14,831 bases of DNA. Source: Nitrosomonadales bacterium. GTDB lineage: Bacteria > Pseudomonadota > Gammaproteobacteria > Burkholderiales > Methylophilaceae. The notes under the pieces are model-generated. The model saw only the letters and a list, made by a program, of their open reading frames with translations, made no database searches and was not told where the DNA came from. Location of the stretch: positions 1-14,831 of the forward strand of contig JABHXS010000144.1 of assembly GCA_018657165.1 (NCBI GenBank), written 5' to 3'. Positions 7,154 to 13,441 of this stretch are shown here, one piece after another. Each line of letters begins with the position of its first letter. Position 1 is the first letter of the stretch. Made by a program: the position numbers and the translations under genes.

Positions 7154-8431
7154 CGGGATATTCACCCTATGCGGATAAGGAATTTCGATATCGTTATTCT
7201 TAAACTCATTAAAAATAGCTCTATAAATATCAGATTTTAATAGCAAAAATCCTTTATCAGGATCAGCAACAAAGCAGGCAATGTGCAAGTTAATGCCGCT
7301 ATCAGCGAATTCCTTTACATATACATCTGGCTTAGGGTCTTTGACTATCCGACCTTCAGCATTACAAACCTTAAGAATAACTTCTATTGCCTTATCGATA
7401 GAAGATTCATAGCTAATTTGCACATCCAAAGGTACTTTAACGGTCGTATTTGAAAAAGTAAGATTAGTGATCTCACTTGTTAATAATTGTTCGTTTGGGA
7501 TAAGTATCTCAAAGCCATCTAATCTTCTTATTGCAGTATAACGTGATTTTATTGCCTCTACTCTTCCGTATGCACCTCCAACCTCAATCATATCCCCAAC
7601 CCTTATCGATTCGTCGCTAAGCAATAAAAAACCACTCACATAATTTGAGGCAATCTTTTGAAGGCCAAAAGCAAGACCCAAACCGAATGCGCCACTAAAA
7701 AAAGTTAGAAATGATAAATTAACACCTAAGGTATCTAAAACCAAAATGACTGCAAAAATATAAAGTAAAATCTTAAGTAGCCTTGTCGCGATCATTCTTT
7801 GGTTCATTCTAAAATTCCTAGACCTTATATTCATTATTTTATTTTCAATGAACCTTGCTACTATCATCGCAATCAAGATCGCAATAAATATACCTAAAAT
7901 ACTTTCGACAATAAGAAGCAATGTAAAGCTCTCTTTACCAATTTCAAATTTTATGGAATGAAGCCGATCTTGAATTTGTTTTACAATGCCAAATTGAAGA
8001 GCCAAATAACCTAAGACAACAATTCCAGCAAATATATTTTCAAAAGCTCTAAGCCATGGGCCTGGTTTTAATATATGCCTTGTTAAAATTATTGCCAATC
8101 TAACAAACACAAGTATTATTAATACACTATTTGCAAAATATAATAGTCTCCACTCAAGCTCCCCCTCCCTCATAAAGTACATGGCTGCAAAGAGTACTGA
8201 AAGCATCAGAATAGGCCGGAAAATTTTAAAAATATCTTTTTGTTTTAGACTTTTTGCATGATTTTTCTTAAGTTTTTTTCTAATAAGATTTTCTACTAAG
8301 AAAGCCATACCAATTACCATTATTACTAATAATAATTGTGAAATGAACCCCCAACTTACTAAAGTTTCAAGCGTAAAATTATTCTTTAGATAAAATAAAT
8401 TACTTTGCATTTGAGTATATTCAAGATTCAT
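7145..8431 (-). CDS. MscS-family mechanosensitive ion channel
   Basis: MscS-type channels open under membrane tension and release solutes during hypo-osmotic shock. The 428-residue product has about six or seven hydrophobic segments: roughly 28-48, 72-88, 96-116, 133-150, 170-195 and 217-236, then the pore helix at about 240-270. The pore helix is Gly/Ala-rich (SGAFGLGLAFGLQKIASNYV). It is followed by the MscS beta domain, with SIRVGDMIEVGGAYGRVE at 275-292 and DGFEILIPNEQLLTSEITN at 305-323, and the protein ends in IEIPYPHR (416-422), as family members often do. E. coli MscS has 286 residues and three membrane segments, so this is a larger subtype with extra N-terminal helices; I cannot name the subtype. 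The mgtE stop lies 26 bp upstream, so both genes may share a transcript. The ATG at 8431 has no clear ribosome-binding sequence and the ATG at codon 8 is an alternative. Confidence 0.92.
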   Translation of the reverse strand: MNLEYTQMQSNLFYLKNNFTLETLVSWGFISQLLLVIMVIGMAFLVENLIRKKLKKNHAKSLKQKDIFKIFRPILMLSVLFAAMYFMREGELEWRLLYFANSVLIILVFVRLAIILTRHILKPGPWLRAFENIFAGIVVLGYLALQFGIVKQIQDRLHSIKFEIGKESFTLLLIVESILGIFIAILIAMIVARFIENKIMNIRSRNFRMNQRMIATRLLKILLYIFAVILVLDTLGVNLSFLTFFSGAFGLGLAFGLQKIASNYVSGFLLLSDESIRVGDMIEVGGAYGRVEAIKSRYTAIRRLDGFEILIPNEQLLTSEITNLTFSNTTVKVPLDVQISYESSIDKAIEVILKVCNAEGRIVKDPKPDVYVKEFADSGINLHIACFVADPDKGFLLLKSDIYRAIFNEFKNNDIEIPYPHRVNIPKK

Positions 8432-8457
8432 TTTCTATCCATTCTATGTAATATTCT

Positions 8458-9894
8458 CTATATTAAAACTAGAGTAGCAAGCCCAAGGAAGATAAAAAAA
8501 CCTCCGCTATCTGTCATTGCAGTGATCAAAACACTGGAGCCAACTGCAGGGTCTTTACCTAAGCGATACATTAAAATTGGCATTAGCACTCCCATAATTG
8601 CTGCGAGCATAAGATTCAAAACCATCGCACCCGCCATGACATAACCTAAGTTCGCATTATTATATAAATAAAATGCAAATAAACCTACAATACTACCCCA
8701 TATTAATCCATTTAATAGGGCCACACTTATTTCCTTATACAACAAAGAACGTATGCTTGATTGAGTTAATTGGCCTATAGCCAGGGCCCTCACAATCATA
8801 GCCGTTGTTTGGTTGCCAGAATTTCCGCCAATACTTGCAATAATTGGCATAAGTGCTGCCAGTGCAACTACTTTTTCAATTGAACCTTCAAAGATACCAA
8901 TTACCCTTGATGCAATAAAAGCAGTTAATAAGTTTATTGCCAACCATGCCCAGCGATTTTGGACTGATTTCCATATGGAAGCAAAAATATCTTCTTCCTC
9001 CCTAAGGCCCGCCATGGAGAATTTTTCGTTATCAGATTCTTGTCTAATAAAATCCATTACGGCCTCAACAGTTAGTCTTCCAACCAATTTATTTTTTTTA
9101 TCGACCACTGGAGCTGTAACCAAGTCATATCGCTCAAAAGCATTTGAGGCTTCATCAGCTAAATCTTCAGGTTTGAATAAAACTATTTCTTTTGCCATAA
9201 CATTTTTTACTTTTGTTGTTGGAGGATTAACAATTATTCTTTCTAGTGGCAAAACACCCAAAATCAAACCATCTCTATCAACAACAAATAACTTATCTGT
9301 ATGGTTTGGTAATTTCTCAATTTTTCTTAAATAGTTTAAAACAACCTCTAAAGTTACATCTTCCCTTATGGTTATTACCTCAAATTCCATTAGGCTACCT
9401 ACAGAATCTTCAGGGTAAGACAAAGCTGACTGCAGTCGTTCTCTATTTTGAATATCTAGATTTTCTAATAAATCTTGAAGTACCTCTTCAGGTAAATCTG
9501 GTGCAATATCTGCAATCTCATCCGTTTCAAGTTGTTCTGCGGCAGCCAATAACTCTGTACTATCCATATCGGCAATAAGTGTTTGTCGAACTGCGTCAGA
9601 CACTTCAATTAAAATATCCCCCTCACTTTTACTCTTAACCAAATCCCATAAAACTAAACGTTTTTGAACTGGAAGTGATTCAAGAATATCTGCGATATCT
9701 GCGGGATGAAGATCATCAAGTAACCTTTCAAGAGAACTTATATTTTTTTTACTTACAAGATTTTTAATTAGCGTATGATTCTCATCAGGCTGGCTATTAA
9801 AAGAATTTTCAGAAAACCCGGCACTCTCTAATAAAGCGTTAATTTGCTCTATTAGCTCATTTAAACTTTCCTTTCTTTCAATATTATTTTTCAT
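8458..9894 (-). CDS. mgtE: magnesium transporter MgtE
   Basis: MgtE is a homodimeric Mg2+ channel of the inner membrane, gated by its own cytosolic Mg2+-sensing domains. The 478-residue product has all parts in order. The MgtE_N superhelical domain is at about 45-160, with HPADIADILESLP at 63-75. Two CBS domains follow at about 166-285, with the second beginning NVMAKEIVLFKPEDLADEA at 231-249. A connecting helix leads to five membrane segments at about 315-478. The pore signature MPIIASIGGNSGNQT is at 349-363, and TAMTDSGGFFIFLG at 458-471 holds Asp462, which I equate with the Mg2+-binding Asp432 of Thermus MgtE. A TATAAT about 30 bases upstream suggests a leader of roughly 22 bases, too short for an M-box riboswitch. 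No Shine-Dalgarno sequence precedes the ATG. The MscS-type gene follows after 26 bp. Confidence 0.96.
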   Translation of the reverse strand: MKNNIERKESLNELIEQINALLESAGFSENSFNSQPDENHTLIKNLVSKKNISSLERLLDDLHPADIADILESLPVQKRLVLWDLVKSKSEGDILIEVSDAVRQTLIADMDSTELLAAAEQLETDEIADIAPDLPEEVLQDLLENLDIQNRERLQSALSYPEDSVGSLMEFEVITIREDVTLEVVLNYLRKIEKLPNHTDKLFVVDRDGLILGVLPLERIIVNPPTTKVKNVMAKEIVLFKPEDLADEASNAFERYDLVTAPVVDKKNKLVGRLTVEAVMDFIRQESDNEKFSMAGLREEEDIFASIWKSVQNRWAWLAINLLTAFIASRVIGIFEGSIEKVVALAALMPIIASIGGNSGNQTTAMIVRALAIGQLTQSSIRSLLYKEISVALLNGLIWGSIVGLFAFYLYNNANLGYVMAGAMVLNLMLAAIMGVLMPILMYRLGKDPAVGSSVLITAMTDSGGFFIFLGLATLVLI

Positions 9895-9922
9895 AGATTT
9901 AAAATGAATAAAACAATTTCTT

Positions 9923-9953
9923 ATTATAAGTACTTATGCTTAAATTAGAACAA
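9923..9953 (-). promoter_or_regulatory. candidate mgtE promoter
   Basis: Reading leftward, TATAAT occupies 9928-9923. The nearest -35-like sequence, TTGTTC at 9953-9948, has a long 19-base spacer, so the -35 is weak. Transcription would start near 9916, giving a leader of about 22 bases. The -35-like sequence touches the T-tract of the rplQ terminator, so mgtE transcription appears to restart directly after the alpha operon ends. Confidence 0.45.
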
Positions 9954-9982
9954 AAAAAAACCAGCTTTTCGCTGGTTTTTTT
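9952..9982 (-). terminator. intrinsic terminator of the alpha operon (after rplQ)
   Basis: CCAGC (9961-9965) pairs with GCTGG (9971-9975) around the loop TTTTC. The stem is extended by a run of nine A at 9952-9960 against seven T at 9976-9982. Read leftward it is a G-C stem followed by nine T, 21 bases after the rplQ stop, which is a textbook factor-independent terminator. The symmetry means it could also stop rightward transcripts. It is the only strong intrinsic terminator I find in the window. Confidence 0.88.
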
Positions 9983-10003
9983 GGAATCAAATAAATTTCT
10001 TGA

Positions 10004-10519
10004 TTATGTTTTTTTTGCTGCAGGCTTTTTAGTTTCTGCCTTTTTTGCTGCAGGCTTTTTAGTTTCTGCCTTTTTTGTTTCAGATATTGGTGAAACATCA
10101 ATAAGCTCATTTGAGTTAGATGAAGTTAGTTTTTTATCTTCTGTAGCTTCTTCAGTTTTAACTGGTCTTTCAACAAGCTCAACATATGCCATTGGAGCAT
10201 TATCGCCTTTTCGAAAACCACATTTAAGGATTCTTAAATATCCACCAGCTCTTTTACTATATCTCGGCCCTAATTCTTTAAATAATTTTCCTACAATTTC
10301 CCTATCTCTTAAGCGGCTGAAAGCTAACCTTTGATTATGAACGCTAGTCTCTTTAGCAAGAGTAATCATTGGTTCAGCATATTTCCTTAATTCTTTTGCT
10401 TTTGGAAGGGTAGTTCTGATTACCTCATGCTTAAATAATGAAACAACCATATTTTTAAACATAGCTTTTCTATGACTACTTGTTCTATTTAACTTTCTGT
10501 GTGCCTTACCATGTCGCAT
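10004..10519 (-). CDS. rplQ: 50S ribosomal protein L17 with a long C-terminal tail
   Basis: L17 is a large-subunit protein. Residues 1 to about 120 match the family closely: MRHGKAHRKLNRTSSHRKAM at the start, TTLPKAKELRKYAEPMITLA at 37-56, RLRDREIVGKLFKELGPR at 69-86, and AGGYLRILKCGFRKGDNAPM at 91-110. E. coli L17 stops at residue 127. This protein continues to 171 with a low-complexity tail, first acidic and Ser-rich (about 121-146), then Lys/Ala/Pro-rich. The last part is two exact copies of AETKKPAAKK (151-160 and 161-170). The tail is expected to be disordered and exposed on the ribosome; no function is known to me. GGAG lies seven bases before the ATG. This is the last gene of the alpha operon, 26 bp after rpoA, and a strong terminator follows. 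Confidence 0.97.
   Translation of the reverse strand: MRHGKAHRKLNRTSSHRKAMFKNMVVSLFKHEVIRTTLPKAKELRKYAEPMITLAKETSVHNQRLAFSRLRDREIVGKLFKELGPRYSKRAGGYLRILKCGFRKGDNAPMAYVELVERPVKTEEATEDKKLTSSNSNELIDVSPISETKKAETKKPAAKKAETKKPAAKKT
10011..10077. repeat. exact 30-bp tandem duplication within rplQ
   Basis: Bases 10011-10040 and 10041-10070 are identical, and 10071-10077 begins a third copy before diverging. The period is ten codons, so each unit encodes AETKKPAAKK and the L17 frame is preserved. Copy number can probably change by slippage without a frameshift. It also creates a repetitive but meaningless reading frame on the other strand. Confidence 0.95.
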
Positions 10520-10545
10520 TTTATTACTCCAAAACCGTTTTTAAT

Positions 10546-11532
10546 TTATACTTTTTCAACACCTTCATCTGGCCAATTTTCAACCACCATACCGAGGGTC
10601 AAGCCTTTTGATGAAAGGATATCTTTAATCTCATTTAAGGATTTTCTTCCTAAATTAGGAGCTTTTAATAAATCACTTTCATTTCTCTGAACTAGGTCAC
10701 CAATATAATAAATACTTTCGGCCTTAAGACAATTTGCTGATCTAACAGTCAATTCAAGGTCATCTACAGGTCTCAATAATACTGGATCTATTACTGGAGC
10801 CTCTTTAACCTCTACTTCACTTAATTCACTTTCTAGGTTAGCGAAAACAGATAATTGACCACGCAAAATGTATGCAGCGTCCCTTATTGCTTCTTCTGCG
10901 TCAACAACGCCATTAGTCTCTACATCTAAAATAAGCTTATCTAGGTCTGTTCTTTGCTCAACACGAGCACTCTCAACAAAATAGCTTACTTTATCTATTG
11001 GGCTAAAAGAGGCGTCTATTCCTATAAACCCTAATTCGCTACTCTTTTCTTGGCCTTTGTTTCTGACGGGGACTGCTTGATAACCTCTACCCATTTCAAC
11101 GCGTGCTTCAATATCAATCTTTCCACCCTTATTTAAGTGAGCTATCACTAGATCAGGGTTTTTAATTTCAACATCATGACCCACGTCAAAATCACCAGCT
11201 GTTACCACTCCCTCCTCATTTTTCTTAAGAGAAATAGTTGCGCTTGTATTGTTATGAATTATTAGAGCAACTTTTTTTAAGTTCAACAAGATATCAACCA
11301 CATCTTCTTGAACGCCATCAATTGTAGAATATTCATGAACCACAGAATCTATTTTTACTTCTGTAATCGCATATCCGGGTATTGATGACAAAAGAACTCT
11401 TCTAAGAGCATTTCCTAGTGTATAGCCAAAACCTCTTTCCATCGGTTCTAGTGTAACCTTTGCTCTATTAGGTGATTTAATATCAACATCAACAATTTTT
11501 GGTTTTAAATATTCTGTAGGGCTTATTTCCAT
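10546..11532 (-). CDS. rpoA: DNA-directed RNA polymerase subunit alpha
   Basis: RpoA dimerises to start assembly of RNA polymerase, and its C-terminal domain contacts UP-element DNA and activators. The 328-residue product (E. coli 329) has the assembly segment GFGYTLGNALRRVLLSSIPG at 34-53 and then GVQEDVVDILLNLK at 73-86. After a linker at about 235-250, the C-terminal domain has LTVRSANCLKAES at 261-273, IGDLVQR at 277-283 and PNLGRKSLNEIKD. Arg264 corresponds to the DNA-binding Arg265 of E. coli, so UP-element recognition should be retained. AAGGA upstream of the ATG supports the start. It lies between rpsD (32-bp gap) and rplQ (26-bp gap) as in other proteobacterial alpha operons. Nothing about it is unusual. 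Confidence 0.99.
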   Translation of the reverse strand: MEISPTEYLKPKIVDVDIKSPNRAKVTLEPMERGFGYTLGNALRRVLLSSIPGYAITEVKIDSVVHEYSTIDGVQEDVVDILLNLKKVALIIHNNTSATISLKKNEEGVVTAGDFDVGHDVEIKNPDLVIAHLNKGGKIDIEARVEMGRGYQAVPVRNKGQEKSSELGFIGIDASFSPIDKVSYFVESARVEQRTDLDKLILDVETNGVVDAEEAIRDAAYILRGQLSVFANLESELSEVEVKEAPVIDPVLLRPVDDLELTVRSANCLKAESIYYIGDLVQRNESDLLKAPNLGRKSLNEIKDILSSKGLTLGMVVENWPDEGVEKV

Positions 11533-11564
11533 AGTTATCCTTATATATTTTTTAAGCTAGATTT

Positions 11565-12194
11565 TTATTTAGAGTAAAGCTCAACAACAAGAGATTCATT
11601 AATAGTGGATGGTAAATCATCTCTTTCTGGTCTATTTTTGAATATTCCTGTTAATTTTTTTACATCAACCTCAAGCCATTCTGGTAAACCTCTTTCATCA
11701 GCAGCTTCTAATGCAGATTTGATTCTTAATTGATCTTTTGATTTATCAGCGACAGTAATACTATCTCCTGGTTGTACTTGATAAGATGGTATATTCACTC
11801 TTTTTCCATTAACTAAAATACTATTGTGTCTAACAATTTGTCTAGCCTCTGTCCTAGAGCCTCCTAGGCCCATCTTATAAGTTACGTTGTCTAGTCTAGA
11901 TTCCAACATCTGTAAAAGGTTTTCTCCTGTAATCCCTTTTTTTCTGTCAGCTTCGGCATAGTAACTTCTGAACTGTTTCTCTAAAACACCATATATTCTT
12001 CTTAGTTTCTGTTTTTCTCTTAGCTGGACACCATAATCAGAAAGCCTAGAAGATCTTCTCTGTCCATGCTGACCAGGAGGGTAATTTCTTTTTTCAATTG
12101 CACATTTTTCAGTGAAACATTTCTCTGCTTTAAGAAAAAGTTTTTCACCTTCCCTTCTACATTGACGACATTTTGGGTCTAGATTTCTGGCCAA
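11565..12194 (-). CDS. rpsD: 30S ribosomal protein S4, zinc-knuckle form, TTG start
   Basis: S4 binds 16S rRNA early in 30S assembly and, in E. coli, represses translation of the alpha operon. The 209-residue product contains LSDYGVQLREKQKLRRIYGV, then the S4 RNA-binding domain (LESRLDNVTYKMGLGGSRTE and the following LVNGKRVNIPSYQVQPGD), and ends NESLVVELYSK. The N-terminus MARNLDPKCRQCRREGEK carries Cys9 and Cys12, followed by Cys26 and Cys31. This is the C-x2-C-x13-C-x4-C zinc-binding arrangement known from Thermus S4; E. coli S4 lacks it, while betaproteobacteria usually have it. Translation begins at a TTG with a strong AGGAG six bases upstream (12201-12205). No in-frame ATG would preserve the conserved N-terminus. 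The residue spacing supports bound zinc; I infer it rather than know it. Confidence 0.98.
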   Translation of the reverse strand: MARNLDPKCRQCRREGEKLFLKAEKCFTEKCAIEKRNYPPGQHGQRRSSRLSDYGVQLREKQKLRRIYGVLEKQFRSYYAEADRKKGITGENLLQMLESRLDNVTYKMGLGGSRTEARQIVRHNSILVNGKRVNIPSYQVQPGDSITVADKSKDQLRIKSALEAADERGLPEWLEVDVKKLTGIFKNRPERDDLPSTINESLVVELYSK

Positions 12195-12200
12195 GTTGTT

Positions 12201-12205
12201 CTCCT
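12201..12205 (-). promoter_or_regulatory. ribosome-binding site fixing the TTG start of rpsD
   Basis: Reading leftward, AGGAG is followed by six bases (AACAAC) and then TTG, which encodes the first residue of the conserved MARNLDPKC N-terminus. The ideal spacing makes TTG the true start. Confidence 0.85.
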
Positions 12206-12232
12206 ATAGCTCTTTAACGTTTAACATATTAA

Positions 12233-12625
12233 TTAAATTCTTCTCTTTTTTGGAGGTCTGCATCCGTTGTGTGGAACTGGAGTTATATCTTGGATGCTTG
12301 TTATTTTTAAACCAACAGAATTAAGGGCTCTTACAGATGACTCTCTACCAGGCCCAGGTCCTTTAATTCTTACCTCAATATTTTTAACACCGTATTCCTG
12401 AGCTGCTTTACCTGCAGCTTCTGCTGCAACTTGAGCGGCAAAAGGAGTACTTTTTCTTGATCCTTTAAAGCCTGCACCACCTGACGTAGCCCATGAAAGC
12501 GCGTTACCCTGTCTGTCAGTGATGGTAATTATTGTATTATTGAAAGAAGCATGAACGTGAGCTATCCCTTCAGATACGCTCTTCTTTATTTTTTTCTTAG
12601 CTCGAACGGTTTTATCAACTGCCAT
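12233..12625 (-). CDS. rpsK: 30S ribosomal protein S11
   Basis: S11 sits on the platform of the 30S subunit near the mRNA exit path and contacts 16S rRNA and S7/S18. The 130-residue product shows GIAHVHASFNNTIITITDRQ at 20-39, then the ALSWATSGGAGFKGSRKSTP block. The family signature region RIKGPGPGRESSVRAL is near residue 90, and the end is PVPHNGCRPPKKRRI. Length agrees with E. coli S11 (129). The ATG has an AAGGGA upstream and comes 15 bp after rpsM. Nothing is unusual. Confidence 0.99.
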   Translation of the reverse strand: MAVDKTVRAKKKIKKSVSEGIAHVHASFNNTIITITDRQGNALSWATSGGAGFKGSRKSTPFAAQVAAEAAGKAAQEYGVKNIEVRIKGPGPGRESSVRALNSVGLKITSIQDITPVPHNGCRPPKKRRI

Positions 12626-12640
12626 AAAGTATTTTCCCTT

Positions 12641-12997
12641 TTATTTCCTAATTGCCCTTACTGGGCCTTTTCTAGTTCTTGCATTATTTTTTGTATTTTG
12701 ACCTCTTACCGGAAGACCTCTTCTATGTCTTTGGCCTCGATAACAACCTAAATCCATAAGTCTTTTTATGTTCATGGTTACTTCTCTTCGAAGATCCCCT
12801 TCTACTTCATAGCCACCAATATGATCTCTTAATTTCTCAAGATCAGCATCTGATAAGTCTTTTACTTTTGACGTAGCAGTAATGCTTGTGGCATCACAAA
12901 TCTTCTTTGCTGTAACTCTGCCAATGCCATAAATAGCTGTTAATGCTATTTCAACATGTTTATTATCAGATACATTTACTCCTGCAATACGGGCCAT
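12641..12997 (-). CDS. rpsM: 30S ribosomal protein S13
   Basis: S13 is a head protein of the 30S subunit that bridges to the 50S subunit and touches P-site tRNA with its C-terminal tail. The 118-residue product (same length as E. coli) begins MARIAGVNVSDNKHVEIALT, has the helix-hairpin-helix-like stretch YGIGRVTAKKIC, then MDLGCYRGQRHRRGLPVRGQ, and ends ARTRKGPVRAIRK. GGAG six bases before the ATG fixes the start. It is the first gene of the alpha operon. The 83-bp gap upstream holds a candidate promoter and a possible leader hairpin. Confidence 0.99.
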   Translation of the reverse strand: MARIAGVNVSDNKHVEIALTAIYGIGRVTAKKICDATSITATSKVKDLSDADLEKLRDHIGGYEVEGDLRREVTMNIKRLMDLGCYRGQRHRRGLPVRGQNTKNNARTRKGPVRAIRK

Positions 12998-13003
12998 ACG
13001 AAA

Positions 13004-13040
13004 CTCCTAATATTTAAGGGCTAATAATTTATTAAAGCCC
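13004..13040 (-). promoter_or_regulatory. possible leader hairpin or pseudoknot before rpsM
   Basis: Reading leftward, GGGCT (13040-13036) can pair with AGCCC (13022-13018) across a 13-base A/T loop. The first six loop bases, TTAATA (13035-13030), can also pair with TATTAG (13012-13007), whose last two bases are the start of the rpsM ribosome-binding sequence AGGAG. In E. coli, S4 represses this operon through a pseudoknot in the same gap, but that element is much longer. The second helix contains only A-U and one G-U pair, and no loop base separates the two 5' strands, so this is weak evidence. Confidence 0.3.
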
Positions 13041-13043
13041 GAA

Positions 13044-13072
13044 ATTATAACTATTTTTTGGTTATTTAACAA
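13044..13072 (-). promoter_or_regulatory. candidate sigma70 promoter of the alpha operon
   Basis: Reading leftward, TTGTTA (13072-13067) and a perfect TATAAT (13049-13044) are separated by exactly 17 bases. It is the best promoter match I see in the window. A G/C-rich stretch (CGGGC, 13041-13037) directly follows the -10, where growth-rate and ppGpp-sensitive promoters often have a G/C-rich discriminator. The start would be near 13037, about 40 bases before rpsM. It matches the known split between spc and alpha operons in E. coli. Confidence 0.75.
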
Positions 13073-13080
13073 TGTAAAAA

Positions 13081-13197
13081 TTAACCTTGTCTTTGTTTGT
13101 GGCGTTGATCTTTTTTGCAAATTACTCTTACCACACCGTTTCTTCTTACGACTTTGCAATTAATACACATTGGTTTTACTGATGCTCTTACTTTCAT
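13081..13197 (-). CDS. rpmJ: 50S ribosomal protein L36, zinc form
   Basis: This is a 38-residue protein, MKVRASVKPMCINC at the start and DQRHKQRQG at the end, identical in length to E. coli L36. L36 is the smallest 50S protein and links helices of 23S rRNA. Cys11, Cys14, Cys27 and His33 form the Zn2+ ribbon of the cysteine-containing type. The next gene upstream is infA, 25 bp away. The order secY-infA-rpmJ-rpsM is the usual one in betaproteobacteria. Confidence 0.98.
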   Translation of the reverse strand: MKVRASVKPMCINCKVVRRNGVVRVICKKDQRHKQRQG

Positions 13198-13222
13198 AAT
13201 ATATACCCTCTTGAAAACTAAT

Positions 13223-13441
13223 TTACTTCGCCCTAAATGTAATTCTTCCTTTACTCAAATCATATGGAGAAATTTCTACCGTCACAGTGTCTCCTGGCAA
13301 AATTCTTATATAATTCATTCTCATTTTCCCAGATATATACCCCAAAACAACATGATCATTTTCAAGCTTAACTTTGAATGTTGCATTAGGGAGGTTTTCT
13401 AAAACCTCACCTTCCATTTCTATAATATCTTCTTTACCCAA
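13223..13441 (-). CDS. infA: translation initiation factor IF-1, TTG start
   Basis: IF-1 occupies the A site of the 30S subunit during initiation and helps IF-2 and IF-3. The 72-residue product has the S1/OB-fold sequence with MEGEVLENLPNATFKVKLEN at 9-28, ISGKMRMNYIRILPGD at 36-51 and SPYDLSKGRITFRAK at the end, and matches the E. coli length exactly. The first codon is TTG, directly after the secY stop. A strong GGAGG six bases upstream, inside the last codons of secY, supports it. The next ATG is codon 9 and would remove a conserved strand. The TAA-TTG abutment predicts coupling with secY. Confidence 0.97.
   Translation of the reverse strand: MGKEDIIEMEGEVLENLPNATFKVKLENDHVVLGYISGKMRMNYIRILPGDTVTVEISPYDLSKGRITFRAK

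Noticed and set aside
8813..9334. Rightward 173-codon open frame
   Set aside because: It lies entirely antisense to the membrane and CBS parts of mgtE, has a composition typical of a reversed hydrophobic gene, and matches nothing I know.
9895..9951. Possible Mg2+ riboswitch before mgtE
   Set aside because: Only about 57 bases lie between the mgtE start and the terminator A-tract, and the predicted leader is about 22 bases; an M-box needs far more.
9952..9982. Rightward terminator for some unseen gene
   Set aside because: The hairpin is symmetric, but the only gene running rightward towards it is absent; it fits the leftward rplQ end.
9936..10334. Rightward 132-codon frame with repeated AAGFLVSAFF units
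   Set aside because: It is the reverse of the rplQ tail; the repeats come from the 30-bp duplication that encodes AETKKPAAKK, and the frame starts inside the terminator.
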